A stretch of 64,000 bases of DNA from Echinometra lucunter (GCA_029962745.1 CM057154.1:28433114-28497113); one strand, 5' to 3'; shown: positions 38,301 to 45,600, counted from the first letter of the stretch. Notes: generated from the sequence alone by a model not told the origin. A program made the numbers and translations.

Positions 38301-39120
38301 TTGTGTAAGTAAGTCAAGAATAAAGATTGATGGGCAAATTATCTTCTTCTTTTGTTGAGTTTCTCCAGATCTGGAGAACTGAGCATACTGAGGAATCCTG
38401 GGGATTCACAGAACAGTGTAGACAGTATAAGTAGAGGGGTTAGATGGAGAACAAGGATATAACAGCAACAGAACAGACAGGATGAAAGAGTGGGGAAGAT
38501 TGAACACGCATGGGGTGTGGGAGGGTCTACTTAATTCAAACAACAAAATATTAATAAACAAGCAGCAGCTGCACTTTTCATGATTTTGTCCTGAAACATT
38601 AATAGATCATTAGATACAATGACCAAATGCAATTACCAAGGAATTAAATATGTTTGATTCAATAACTAGATTCAAAATGAACGATCCCCTTGCCGCCTCC
38701 TCCTCCTTCTTCTTTTTCTTCTTCTTTCTTTCCTTCCTCTTTCTTTCCTTCTTCCTTCCCTTCCCTTCTTCTTTCTTTCCTTCTTTCTTTCTTTCCTTTC
38801 TTCTTTCTTTCTCCTTCTCCTCTTTCTCCTCCTCCTCCTCCTCCTCCTCCTCCTCCTCCTCCTCCTCCTCCTTCTTCTTCTTCTTCTTCTTTCTTCTTCC
38901 TTCTTCTTTCTTCCTTCTTCTGATCTGTGCTGGAGATCAACCACGGCTCAAGCTGCCCCGCCCCCCTTTCAAGACAGGAAAACACACAGGTCGGACTGCA
39001 TGTAAAAAGGAACTTTGTTTATTTGGTTCCTACCTTATAGAAACTCACAGCGCGAGCACTTTTTCTTGTGTTTTTTGCAGTATGGCTCTCTTGGTCATTT
39101 TTACTGCCTTCTGCTCCCAT
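23248..39120 (-). CDS. MEAK7-like: TLDc-domain protein, MEAK7/TLDC1-like (whole gene, ten proposed exons)
   Basis: Ten exons on the minus strand join in frame with GT/AG borders to about 428 residues; human MEAK7 has about 456. The start, MGAEGSK, fits an N-myristoylation signal, as in MEAK7. The N-terminal half (about residues 25-180) is helical, with ERLFHLSQ and SEDQFVDVVDKVL resembling the EF-hand-like region of the family. The TLDc domain runs from about residue 190 to 360: PWTLLYSSREHG is the classic TLDc opening and EVWGC its closing strand. The tail has WDDNPDRLLLEWG, comparable to the DADPEAQALLEISG region of MEAK7. TLDc proteins bind the V-ATPase, and MEAK7 acts at lysosomes in mTOR signalling; that role here is inference. 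The middle of the TLDc domain is divergent, and an extra exon between the first two may be missed. The family call is firm; orthology is moderate. Confidence 0.75.
23359..24282 (-). other. Intron 9 of the TLDc gene
   Basis: An intron of 924 bp. It holds a candidate pogo-like MITE (23966-24118) and a T run in the polypyrimidine tract upstream of the exon 10 acceptor. Confidence 0.7.
23966..24118. mobile_element. Candidate Tc1/pogo-like MITE
   Basis: The left end GGGCTACTCTCAAGATAACGAG is mirrored by CTTGTTATATCGAGAGTTGCCTG at the right end, an imperfect inverted repeat of about 22 bp. Both ends are flanked by TA, as expected for mariner/pogo target duplication. The core is about 110 bp and has no coding capacity. 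Confidence 0.5.
24283..24369 (-). CDS. MEAK7-like: TLDc gene, exon 9
   Basis: 87 bp in phase 0 on both sides, acceptor TTGAAG, donor AAG|GTAAAG. It starts with VWGC, the last strand of the TLDc domain, then a Lys/Gln/Ala/Glu-rich helix (SSDVKQAQAKQKK and on) that links the domain to the tail. Confidence 0.8.
24425..24660 (+). mobile_element. tRNA-derived SINE (copy 2)
   Basis: The tRNA-like head (24429-24503) carries an A-box-like TGGTGTAGTGGTCAGG and a perfect B-box GGTTCGATCC. The body has CCAGGTGTAGTAAAT at 24549-24563, shared with the SINE at 8.6 kb, and the copy ends in an A-rich AAATAAAAAAAAATAAAC tail. It lies in intron 8 of the TLDc gene, opposite in strand. Confidence 0.8.
25220..25374 (-). 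CDS. MEAK7-like: TLDc gene, exon 8
   Basis: 155 bp, entering in phase 1 and leaving in phase 0. Acceptor CTCTTTTTCAG, donor GAG|GTACAG. It encodes EYMVLFNDRSRNLPKGLFIG and a C-terminal GVTANVLNAE leading into EVWGC. The YMVLFND...LPKGL pattern aligns with YMYLNHG...IPNGLG in MEAK7, but the Gly-rich loop typical of TLDc domains is reduced. Confidence 0.8.
25676..25749 (-). CDS. MEAK7-like: TLDc gene, exon 7
   Basis: 74 bp encoding EGTVPWGGSSCVAVRLAPDY and following residues, part of the TLDc core. Acceptor TGTATTAG, donor GAAG|GTACAT. The reading phase (one base from exon 6, one base to exon 8) joins cleanly on both sides. Confidence 0.75.
26272..26435 (-). CDS. MEAK7-like: TLDc gene, exon 6 (TLDc opening motif)
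   Basis: 164 bp, acceptor AACCATGCAG, donor GGAG|GTGAGA. It encodes QPWTLLYSSREHGLSVNRI, GPTVLVISFEGG and TYAIALDTEW. The W-[RT]-L-L-[YF]-S-S-x-x-H-G signature identifies a TLDc domain; this is the strongest family evidence in the gene. Confidence 0.88.
26518..26700 (-). mobile_element. Probable LINE 3' end with GATA tail
   Basis: A short (ATAG)n/(GATA)n run at 26518-26539 is followed by AATAGTTTATTAATTAAAATC and GCGGCAAAGCCAAATTGCGATG. Read on the minus strand this resembles the 3' UTR and simple tail of a truncated LINE. It lies in intron 5 of the TLDc gene, same strand. No coding part remains. Confidence 0.45.
26793..26945 (-). CDS. MEAK7-like: TLDc gene, exon 5
   Basis: 153 bp, phase 0 on both sides, acceptor GCATTGTAG, donor AGTCAG|GTAGTT. 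It encodes TLPDHEGALLSIGMWWALSS and a Ser/Thr/Gln-rich linker before the TLDc core. The Leu-rich start matches the first helix of the domain. Its acceptor lies at the edge of a 51-bp tandem repeat. Confidence 0.75.
26948..27093. repeat. 51-bp tandem repeat at a splice acceptor
   Basis: Nearly three copies of a 51-bp unit start at 26948, 26999 and 27050 (landmark ACAATG[CT]AAGAAC[AG]TACCAAG). On the minus strand each unit reads TAGAATAAAG...CTTG(C)ATTGT. The last ends in GTAG, the acceptor of exon 5; the others read GTGATCC there. Confidence 0.9.
27556..30678 (-). CDS. LINE ORF2: endonuclease and reverse transcriptase
   Basis: 1040 residues without interruption. Residues about 5-60 form a PHD-like C4HC3 zinc finger (CVSC, CTKCKKWVHICC, WECSKC). 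Residues about 105-330 are an APE-type endonuclease (HLNVRS, LNETFLDDS, GGGVAVYIR, MGDTNCDL, GMSDHSL). Residues about 510-790 are the reverse transcriptase (NFRPISILP, QSGFREKHST, FIDLKKAFDTVD, GIPQGSILGP, and the catalytic YADD). The C-terminal region carries FDYADIVYD and the thumb-like domain. The protein would nick DNA and reverse-transcribe its own RNA. The layout fits the CR1/L2/Crack group; the exact clade needs a tree. The intact frame suggests recent activity. Confidence 0.95.
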   Translation of the reverse strand: MVRTFSCVSCLKIVKNNHRALQCTKCKKWVHICCTDISIKTYNDPSYHFFNWECSKCLFNHLPFFGTDDDFLNDIQNVHDISDYDSTHVMNIQNPLNVDCLKGKGLKFAHLNVRSLLRNIDEIKLFLHSNDIHLLALNETFLDDSIFDSELNIDNFNLVRKDRNRNGGGVAVYIRNSLSFELIKYDVVNSLEIIPLIIRPKFSNPIIFLTWYRPPNSNVNLYLQYENLLSFLDTFNYSIIVMGDTNCDLLKISGSSDLKRLSDIHNLFSLQQINTTDYTRITAKTMTLIDHMLTNSIEKIKSHGVLHVGMSDHSLSYLIWKSKTENSSRVINYRKFSGFDLESYLDDLSNQPWHEILDCTCISEAVSKWEALLMNVVNQHMPIKSKKISNKKSPWMNSYIFELIRKRDKLKRKAWKNKDETMMKEYRKLRNNVTFEIRKRKKKYYSEKILKIKENSGNTWKVLTSLLPRTNSNKNIIQTDSESLFEKSEKFNEYFANVGNHLASTIPITNESISNQEYQAVSSFNFRVLSEAAVLKEINLLKNKPSYGIDGITAQFLKLSSAVIVPSLTYLFNKSLLDCVFPNQFKTAKVIPLFKSGNKDDPSNFRPISILPTVSKILEKLVSNQLKSYMKENNILCTQQSGFREKHSTVTSLLKVTDDWLKEMDNGFYTGAVFIDLKKAFDTVDTTILIRKLSRIGVSTDALHWFESYLYNRKMCTLIDSVISNISYINYGIPQGSILGPILFTIYINDLITQVKNCKLHLYADDTVLYFSHRNVDIIEKNINFDLRKIHNWLCCNKLSLNVNKTICMLFGTGKMLSKCDTLNVTISGKRIDQRNTVKYLGMYLDPKLKWNIHIDEMCTKISKVVSFLARLRHFISESNLKIVYNSIILPLFDYADIVYDSASKKHTERLQKLQNRAGRLILKINPFNHVSNNDIHIKLGWQSLKSRRKSHLNIMVYKSLHNLAPPYLEESFQYCNHSYSLRSQGNIKIPKPKSECCRRTFLYRGSQEYNNLPSTIKLSNSLFTFYKNLNQLIQSCPDL
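30854..31594 (-). CDS. LINE ORF1: coiled-coil RNA-binding protein
   Basis: The ATG at 31594 (MPEGLTQNKIKS) gives about 246 residues and is preferred; an upstream in-frame ATG at 31654 is possible. Residues about 45-110 form a heptad-rich coiled coil (RIEESEGRLLDLESKL, ASLSNTIDGQRESL). Then NDQEQYSRRNCLRFYGIPE begins a region like the L1/CR1-type ORF1 RRM fold, followed by a basic C-terminal domain (RPRVIIAKFVSYRTRNLIL, then KLGIDEDLT). Such proteins trimerise and package LINE RNA. It lies 175 bp upstream of ORF2 on the same strand. Confidence 0.88.
   Translation of the reverse strand: MPEGLTQNKIKSITDDAIKSYMNGDKFLDTIRQVVREAVEDAFHKIIGRIEESEGRLLDLESKLATKDKEIASLSNTIDGQRESLRMLQRTANDQEQYSRRNCLRFYGIPESEGEDTDDLICRLARENMNLSIPKDDIERSHRLSTKKSSESQSTRVTRSSKSLTRPRVIIAKFVSYRTRNLILSKRRNLKGKKLGIDEDLTKQNAELLKKTKAATKVLAAWTSDGRIIALLPASGGKTINHQRRE
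31823..31940 (-). repeat. 64-bp tandem units in the LINE 5' UTR
   Basis: Two units with a 64-bp offset share CA(C)ATTGCGATAAA, AATATCAATAAAGA and intervening sequence (first TTGCGATAAA at about 31827, second at 31891). Tandem 5'-end monomers act as promoters in several LINEs; that role is inferred here. Confidence 0.7.
32640..32890. repeat. GA-rich purine tract
   Basis: About 250 bp of AGGAAG/GAGAGA-type purine repeats. Ser/Phe/Leu/Pro frames on the minus strand are repeat translations. It lies in intron 4 of the TLDc gene. Confidence 0.85.
32925..33119 (+). mobile_element. LINE 3'-terminal fragment (CR1/L2 type)
   Basis: The plus strand reads through DSTEQFQTQLKTYLFT-like codons (about 32935-32990), the usual C-terminus of CR1/L2 ORF2. 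Then comes a 3' UTR with GTCGCGCCTTGATCGG and GCGCGTTATAAGTTGATATT, ending in ATCATCATT at the edge of TLDc exon 4. It is 5'-truncated and non-functional. Confidence 0.55.
33159..33391 (-). CDS. MEAK7-like: TLDc gene, exon 4
   Basis: 233 bp, acceptor CAAATTATAG, donor GATTCA|GTGAGG. It begins VELLVSTAYCLFLVSCEI and ends HQWFVAQVTPSDDVDS, all helical. It joins exon 3 with a split Asp codon. Reading past the donor gives a stop within 20 codons. Its C-rich codon choice contrasts with the AT-rich surroundings, as expected for a real exon. Confidence 0.82.
33690..33935 (-). pseudogene. LINE ORF2 C-terminal fragment
   Basis: The minus-strand frame includes IPHGKTKITLGNCPFAIAAP, KCWNSLQNEIQ and LNVFKSKLKPHLF. 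This is the conserved C-terminus of CR1/L2-type ORF2 (usually A-P-x-x-W-N-S-L-P ... F-K-x-x-L-K-x-x-L-F). It is truncated at both ends and lies in intron 3 of the TLDc gene, same strand as the host gene. Confidence 0.8.
34438..34740 (+). repeat. Dispersed repeat beginning with an ATT run
   Basis: A short (ATT)n run leads into GGTTTGGCGTCACCTGTGCC and then GCAGTGGGATCTTTAACGTG, CTTTACACGGGACCTCC and TAACGTCCTATCCGAGGGAC. These phrases recur in repeats of many marine invertebrate genomes (from memory). The class is unclear; it may be a LINE or SINE derivative. Confidence 0.5.
35050..36235 (-). pseudogene. Degenerate Rex1-like LINE 3' region
   Basis: On the minus strand, MIIDFRKN, KYKYLGT, then KKANQRPFFVWQLKKLRLD, AIIQSILKF, RKIAQKIIGQELPSVE and LEDPSHPLYHYY match the C-terminal half of Rex1/Babar-type reverse transcriptases. 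The coding sequence is broken: stops or shifts occur near 36060 and near 35700, after which RTNRVRFRQSFVPNS continues in another frame. The 3' UTR ends with a GGACAATAAACATATTCACT tail near 35075. It is a dead, 5'-truncated copy in intron 3 of the TLDc gene. Confidence 0.8.
36464..36732. mobile_element. Foldback element with about 105-bp arms
   Basis: The left arm 36464-36569 (CACTATGAACATGACGGAC...) is almost the exact reverse complement of the right arm 36629-36732 (...GTCCGTCATGTTCATAGTG), around a 60-bp loop. No coding capacity and no clear target duplication. It lies in intron 3 of the TLDc gene and would form a long hairpin in the pre-mRNA. Confidence 0.85.
36859..37000. mobile_element. 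Foldback MITE abutting a splice donor
   Basis: The ends GTTTCATAAAACTTGTTAT and ATAACAAGTTTTATGAAAC are inverted repeats of 19 bp. The core CAGCCAATCAGATGCAAGGA and TTCAGTAGCTTATAAC is shared with the element at 15.8 kb. Its right edge is immediately next to the GTAAGT donor of TLDc exon 3 (37001-37006). Confidence 0.8.
37007..37196 (-). CDS. MEAK7-like: TLDc gene, exon 3
   Basis: 190 bp, acceptor GTGATATAG, donor AAGG|GTAAGT. It encodes GYFPAYSHLLIERLFHLSQ, ISEDQFVDVVDKVL, SLSKIYFEAFCG and the end HEK plus a split Asp codon. The helix-loop-helix pattern matches the EF-hand-like N-terminal region of MEAK7 proteins (there VSQEQFTASMSHLL). Confidence 0.82.
37624..37671 (-). CDS. MEAK7-like: TLDc gene, exon 2 (48-bp micro-exon)
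   Basis: 48 bp, phase 0 on both sides, acceptor CTATTTTCCCAG, donor GATG|GTGAGT. It encodes KICNGAGHALSANQLM, which runs straight into GYFPAYSHLL of exon 3. Strong splice sites and phase support it, but it is too short for certainty. Confidence 0.65.
37745..37850. repeat. Interstitial telomere-like CCCTAA tract
   Basis: Plus-strand CCCTAA units are exact around 37752-37780, then degenerate (AACCATAA, AACCTTAA, AATCTAACC) over about 100 bp. The repeat matches the metazoan telomere motif TTAGGG on the minus strand. It lies in intron 1 of the TLDc gene, about 75 bp upstream of exon 2. Confidence 0.85.
38692..38920. repeat. TTC/TCC polypyrimidine tract
   Basis: About 230 bp of CTT, CTTT and CCT repeats with a (CCT)n core at 38827-38871. 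Arg/Glu/Gly and Ser/Phe/Pro frames are repeat translations. It lies in the proposed intron 1 of the TLDc gene. Confidence 0.95.
39049..39120 (-). CDS. MEAK7-like: TLDc gene, proposed exon 1 with start codon
   Basis: ATG at 39118-39120 opens MGAEGSKNDQESHTAKNTRK, then SARA. Gly2 with Ser6 and Lys7 fits N-myristoylation, as in MEAK7 (MGNSRS). A strong donor GCGCT|GTGAGT follows codon 24 in phase 0; a weaker one (AAG|GTAGGA) ends at 39034, also in phase 0. Either joins exon 2 in frame. Family members have extra residues here, so an undetected exon may lie between 37,672 and 39,048. Confidence 0.55.
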
Positions 39121-39205
39121 TTTGAAGGATATAAAGCGTACAGAATTAGAAGGAATAACATACAGCCACCAGCGATTCCTTAAATGTAAATTGGTGACAT
39201 GGGCG

Positions 39206-39215
39206 GCGCCATGTT
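39206..39215. promoter_or_regulatory. YY1-like site
   Basis: GCGCCATGTT resembles the YY1 consensus GCCATNTT within a GGCGGCGCC context, about 90 bp upstream of the TLDc start codon. Confidence 0.4.
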
Positions 39216-39221
39216 TTATCG

Positions 39222-39238
39222 TCCCACAATGCATTACG
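39222..39238 (+). promoter_or_regulatory. ZNF143/STAF-like binding site
   Basis: TCCCACAATGCATTACG fits the consensus WCCCRNMATSCMYYRCR at every position. It lies about 100 bp upstream of the TLDc start codon and 320 bp upstream of the ZDHHC start codon. Confidence 0.65.
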
Positions 39239-39559
39239 TTTCTCTTTTGCCATTTTACATTTCTCAAAGATTATATCTATGCGCGTTTAACTAATACGCA
39301 CTATTGTGGAATAAATTCTCATGAATTAACGTTTTTGTATTTTTCTATTATAGAAAATTGAACTAATTACATAAATACTCTCATACATGAATTTTGTTTG
39401 CAGTGAATTTCAAGGTATAGAACTATATAGTTTCGCGTAGAGATCTCCAAATCTGGAAGTGACTAAACCACATCAACAAGATGGGCGATTTTAGCGATTG
39501 AGCGATCCTGAGACTGAGTAAAATTCCTGTCACTAAATGTCGTGCATGTATTTGTCAAC

Positions 39560-39663
39560 ATGGGTTGCTGTAAGGGGAAATGTAAACTTTCCACAAGATA
39601 TATTCCTGTGACTATTGCTTACATCCTTGTCATTGGTACTTCTGGCCTATTTTTTGCGTTTCC
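39560..39663 (+). CDS. ZDHHC5/8: ZDHHC5/8-like, coding exon 1
   Basis: 104 bp from ATG (39560) to donor TTTCC|GTGAGT at 39664. It encodes MGCCKGKCKLSTRYIPVTIA and the rest of TM1, ending FFAF plus two bases of a Pro codon. The start has A at -3 (CAACATGG), a good Kozak context. Confidence 0.88.
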
Positions 39664-42600
39664 GTGAGTATTGACAATTCTTAGCTCCGTCTCCGCTGCA
39701 GCAAGTTGCAGCTGTGTCTCCACTGTCAATGTCATGACTGTGCTGCTCTGTGCTGCTGCTGTGTACGTTTTTCGTGTCAGTGACAGTACGGAGATTGTGT
39801 GTATGATTGTCAGTCAGTTCATGTATCAATGAATGATAGCTGTGATTGCCATTATAAGTAGAGTGTCACTCACTGTCAGTAACAGTTTATTCTATGCAAA
39901 TATCCTTAGATTTACTGTTTCTTCTATGAACCTTACCTGGCATGCCTGGCAGTCTGATGAAGTGGTGGTTAAAGTAAATGGAGATATTAGTATTACTCCA
40001 AAAACTGATTGTTGTTATTGTTGTCAATCTAGTATTAGTAAAGTTAATTTACTTAGACTACCATTAGTTAACAAAGTTAGATACCTAAAAGTTAGCCAGA
40101 CCCAACGTAATGCTGGGAGCCGGGCTGGGCTGGAACCCGAAGACTGGCGAGTTGGAGGGATTTCTACCGGACCAAGCCGGTCCGGGTTGATGGCTGAAAC
40201 AGCAAAAATCGGAAGCTGATATCATGACTTCAGAAACACCACATAAACACCAGAAAATAAGGACTGTAGATCTACTCAGTTTTTTTTCTTCCCAAATATC
40301 CTGTCACTCAATTCATCAGATAGCAAGCACATATTTGAAAACAAAGTTGAAGAGGCAGGGTGTTCATTGTAAAGACGCAAATGTTTTTAATTTGCAATCA
40401 CACTGTGGTTTGCAAGTGCAGCTGCGCCACATGCATGACTAGTGATAGCGCTAGCTAGCGAGGTGCTATAGGCTGAGTGAGCATGCACCTATCGAGGAGC
40501 AGGAGGGGGCCTATGAAGGAAGTGCAGACCAAACACGGGTGATACAAAATTTGTGTGACAGTGAGTAGAATAATCGGGATGATATTTTTGATGTAGAATG
40601 ATAGGATATTAAAATTAAATATGGCAACAGTGATATAAAATTACAAAGCACTTATTTGATTATTTAATATATGAAATTTAGATATCGTGAAAAAATGAAA
40701 TAAAAAATAAACTGTCTGGGTTGACTGACTGTTCAGGTCCGTATGGTGACAAAAACCAGAATAAAAACCAGAATAAAAATCACTTATGAACAATACTCAC
40801 TTAAAAAGAAAAGATGAAGAATTTATCAACCTTTTCCAACACCTCTTCTTTACTAATGTTCCTTTGAAAACCAATTTAATATAGTGGAATTCCCCCTTGA
40901 AATCTTATTGCAACATTGATAGCGTGAGAAGATTTGTAAACAATGTGGTCACTGAATGAGCGCAAACATAATCCCCTTTGTATGGTTTCCAATCATGGTG
41001 GCCGGCTTTGATTCTCTCCCCCCCCCCCCCCACCCCCCCCTCCCTTTCCTCCCTAGCGCTCTCTTTCTCTCTCTCTCTCTCTCCCCCACTGATAGTGACC
41101 CATTGGGGGCGAACAAAACCTTGATATCAACTTTATTTCAAGGTGAAGATATTTTACTACATCAGTGGATAGACAAAACAACATGGCCAATTCGTTATCT
41201 CCCTCTCTCTCTGACCCCTCACATGCTCATGCACGCTCCATTGGCTGTCTGTACTGTCCCCCGTCTCTGTCTCTCTCTCTCCCTCTCTCCTGTGTCAGCT
41301 GAGTCTGGTGCTCACATGACAGGGCATCGACACTCCCATTTGCCGAATCTCGTATTTGGCCTTGAATATTCATAAGTTCTTACACAAAAAGCTCTAGCCC
41401 AGCATTGGGGTGGTCACTCTTCAGAGCCATTTTTCTAGATGGGTCTGGTGAGCGGCCACCCTATGTAAAAAGTGTACAAAATGCAGGTTTTTGTAGGAGA
41501 TTGTGCTATGCCTTCATTTTTTTGGCATTTGATAAGATCATCACTTTTGACAGATTTTATGGGTTTCTACAGAATATTACTTTTCATAAAGTATTGGTTT
41601 GTAAAGTATGAAATTTAATATTGACTTTGTTTACTTAGTCACAAATATGGCGCTAAATGCTCGCCAAATGATAGGCGCCCACAGGGGTAGGGGCAGCCGC
41701 ACACCGGACCCCTAACACTATTTTGAAAAATTGAACACTACTGACCACATAATTGGTCAATAATATTAAGTTTGCCTTCTATTTAATTAGCAAGTATTTG
41801 GACTCTGCATTGATGCTATTGAACTACAATGTATGTGTGAGTCTTTGATTGATAAATATAATCAGCAAATTCCCTTTAAGCAGCCGACACCGGCCTGTAC
41901 TCTAGACTTTATGTGCGAGAGGTCGAACTTCCGGTTGACCCTCAGCATAGAGAATGACATTTCCGAGTGCAGATGAAGCAATAAATCATTGTTTTTCATT
42001 TTAAGTTGTCAAAATAAATATGAGAAGTGAAAAAACATCAATCAAACATTCAATTTTAAGATAATGTCACATTTGTAGCTGAGAGAATTTAGCTTCATCA
42101 CATACGCGATGTACAGTGTAGTCGCACTTTTCGTCGTGAATTTGCAAGATTTGGCTATGCCCACTTGTACAGCGCTGTCGCGGCTACCTAAAAGTAAAAC
42201 TAAAATAAGCTCTGATAACTGGAGTAAAATGTTACCAAGATCATCAAATTCGGACCAGGGCTACAGCAGATTTAAGATTTTTAAAATGGCCGAAATCCTG
42301 CCAAAAATGTGCAGAATATTTAAAATCCTGTAATAGACCGAGTCTAGGTTTATTAATTTTATAAACAATGAAAATGGTATCATTTTCATTCCATGGCATA
42401 TGAATTTGGAAGGACTGCAACATCTAAAAAAATTAGGTGCCAACACCTTGTTCATCATCATCATCTGGTAACAGTAGTATAGGCGTACGGGAGTGAGGTA
42501 GTCCTGTGAATCTCCCGGTTGTCTTCAGAATTTTTTTTGTTTTCGAGTAATTCGGTATGGAAGTTTGGAGAAGACAGCAAATATGACCCATGAATTGGGT

Positions 42601-45600
42601 AAAACAGTGAGAAAAAATGCTCAAGTCCAGCCATTCAGTAGTCAGCATTGGAAATTGTTACGAACTCATTATAAAAAGAGCGATTACATCATGTACATGA
42701 TGTAGAACGATACTATAATCTGTGAAAGTTACATTGTCTTAAAATTGAATAATGATGTGGAAGTGGAAGCAAGCAACAGCATCCCTGCACAACCCATTTT
42801 GCAACCTGTGCAGCAATTGACTGCAGATCTCTGGAAATAGCAGAGGAAGAAGAAGAAGAAGAAGATGTAATCATTTTTCACTTCTTTATTTTGACAACTT
42901 ACAACTTACGTACCAGAAAATTGATTGCTTCATGTGCGCTCGGAAATTCTGTTCTCTCCGCTGAGGTCAACCGGAAGGTAATCGCACTCGTACATAAAGT
43001 CTATGTATGCAGCGCACGATTACCTTCCGGGTTACCGAACAGGGTCGCCAAGATTTTGTGTGTCCTTGTCAGACGGCGTCTGGTCAGGCTATGTATGCAA
43101 AAATACCATAACTCAAGAAATAACATGTTACTGTGAAAATTGATGATATTTGAGTTTGAAATGTTTTTATAAGCATTAGTGCAAATTAATCCAGAAAAAA
43201 CATATTCATTTGTACAGCATACATGTGCATGTATATGGGAGCAGTTAATTTATGTTCATGAGATCTATTTAATATTCATACATGTAAGTGCCCTTTAAAA
43301 AAAAAAAATATATAAAAAGAGGTACCTTTGATGAAGGCTTTAGGCACAAATCTTTCATTAACTAATTGCATATTAATTCAGGCCTTGAATTTCATAAAAT
43401 TTGGGTCACGGCCACTTTTTTGGGAGGGCACATATCCTCTTAGAGGGGCACCAAGGCCAAAATGGGACCTGACCTACTCGTGCCACGGCACAATGCATAA
43501 ACGCGCGTTTACGCTTTGTCCACAGTAGTTCATTCATGCTTCTCACTTATAATTATGCACGGTGGCAGTATTTTAGGGGTTGAAGCGTAGCTAGAATTTA
43601 ATTGGGGGGGGGCAGTAGTGGGCATGCAAGGTGTGCAAATTAAATATTGAGCATACAAAGTGTACTCCTAGGGGGAAGGGTGCAGGGAGGGGGGAGTTTC
43701 CCGCGCGGAAGCTCTGAAGTTTCTTTTTCATTCCTTGTCTGCTCCTGCTCTTCCTACGTTCTCTTACCCTTTTTTCTTCCCTCTGATGCTTTTTCTTTCT
43801 TTCAGGGGTGTGAGTGACCACAAATAAACAGAGCTGAAATCACAAAAGCTCCTATACTTTTGTAAAGAGGAACAAAAAGCTGACATTAAGTTGAAAATCA
43901 AAACCAAAAAAAAGCTGAAATCAGATTTAAAGCTGAACTCTCACACCCCTGTTCTTTCTTTTTGCTTTTTTTTTTTTTTTTGGTGAGACTGCCCTCTGGC
44001 TATATGGATGAATCAAGTAATTCCATTTGAGATTATTATCATTAATTCATGTGGATAAAGCTTAAAATGAGAAATGAGGGAGGACAGAATCCTAGATCAT
44101 CTTAAAGTATTTATCACTCGATGAATTGAATTGTTAATTGAGGTGTTCATTTCTTTCCTTCTCATCCCTTCTCCCCTTCCTTTCTCAAGAAAAATTTGTT
44201 ACTGTTACAGGACAAGCTGGTGAAGGTGTGTGGTGCTTTGTGGAGTGAATGCAACAAAGCAAAACTAAAAATAAAAATGGCCTCAGGCTCAGAGGCAGCA
44301 CAGAAGAGAAAATGTCCCCTTCTATTATTTACTGGATTGTTGTTAATGTCATTACATAATCTTAAGCAAATGAATGTCCAGAAAATAATATTAGCATCTC
44401 ATGTAAACCAAGCGAAGAAGTGGTTTACATGTTTAATTGAGTACACACTCAGTGCAAGTAGGCCTAAGTAAATTTTCATTACTTCCTATACCCTAACCCA
44501 AAACAAAGTAATTTTAAAACGCAGAACTTCACAGAATTAAAGTTTCATCTTTTGGGGTTCTAATATATTTTTCTAGATATCACATATCTTCACAAAATAT
44601 GTTACAACTAATTATTTAATCAAATATCAACCCTACAATGCCCTAAAAGCTGAAAAAATAAACTATTACTTACCACGACTGAAAAATCTTGAAATTAGCA
44701 GCCCAATGAGGCAGTTTCTGCAGGATAACTCCCCCAGAGCTTGGGGAGCAATTGACTCTGAAGGAAGGTCTACAGCCCAAAGCAGCTGACTAAAAACATC
44801 GGCGGCGCGCGCTTCTTTAAATAGTAATGATGTTCAGATACTACTCAAGATAAGTTTCACTGACATTTTGAAAAATAAAATCCACACACTATATCAAAAT
44901 TTTATTAAAATATCGGCACTCAAGACCAGAAATAACCTTGATAATCAGAAGTCAGGGTAGGAACCGCCAGGTCATTCACTACTTGCACTACTACACACTA
45001 CACTGCACTGGTAATCAAACACATGTGGGACTGAGCAGTTACTGATACTGGCCTTCTACGATCATGGTGATATCGCAAACTTCTATTAAGGGTCTCTCCT
45101 GTTGTTGAAAAAGGGTGCATTTTTGTTAATTTTAAATATTTTGTCACAAAATAAAAAGGAATAGTATGGGTTTTATTTTTTTTTAATGCAGTATGAGTTT
45201 CTTAGATTGGAGGGCATCAAGGCCACTCAGAAAATTTTGTGGCCGTAAACCTTCTGATTTTGAGAAGGGCATCACGGCCAGTGGGTGGGGCATACCGGCA
45301 AATTGCCGATGGCCGGTGGGTATTTCGAGCCCTGTTAATTGGAAGTCCAACTTCAGGCTCTCCTTGAGTGGGATGCAGATTTAAAGCCTACAGCACTATA
45401 GGTGCTATTCTTTTACTACATGTAGTTACTACGGAAGTGCACAAAAGGGAATGAAAGTTAAAGGGGCTAGAAAATGAGAAATCATGGGGAAAGGCAGGGT
45501 GATCTCGGATGAGAGAGGGGGAATGCAGTCGGCCGCTCGAGTTTCAAGAAAAGGGATAATCCATTCTAAACAAATGTGATTTATTGCCGTACGTGTTTCA

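Larger units (their letters stand above)
39121..39559. promoter_or_regulatory. Candidate bidirectional promoter between the TLDc and ZDHHC genes
   Basis: The two start codons face away from each other across 439 bp. No TATA box at a sensible position is seen for either gene. The interval holds a ZNF143/STAF-like site (39222-39238) and a YY1-like site (39206-39215), both common in TATA-less divergent promoters. Transcription starts are not identified. Confidence 0.6.

Noticed and set aside
38320..38400. Possible missing TLDc exon (minus strand, FLSMLSSPDLEKLNK after a CCCCAG acceptor)
   Set aside because: The frame hits a stop before any GT donor, so it cannot be spliced to exon 2.
38650..39183. 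177-codon plus-strand frame with Ser/Phe repeats, and opposite Arg/Glu/Gly frames
   Set aside because: Mostly the TTC/TCC tract; the rest overlaps TLDc exon 1 on the other strand.
40100..40210. GC-richer palindromic stretch with CCGGACC/GGTCCGGG
   Set aside because: Only short pairings, with no family or borders seen.
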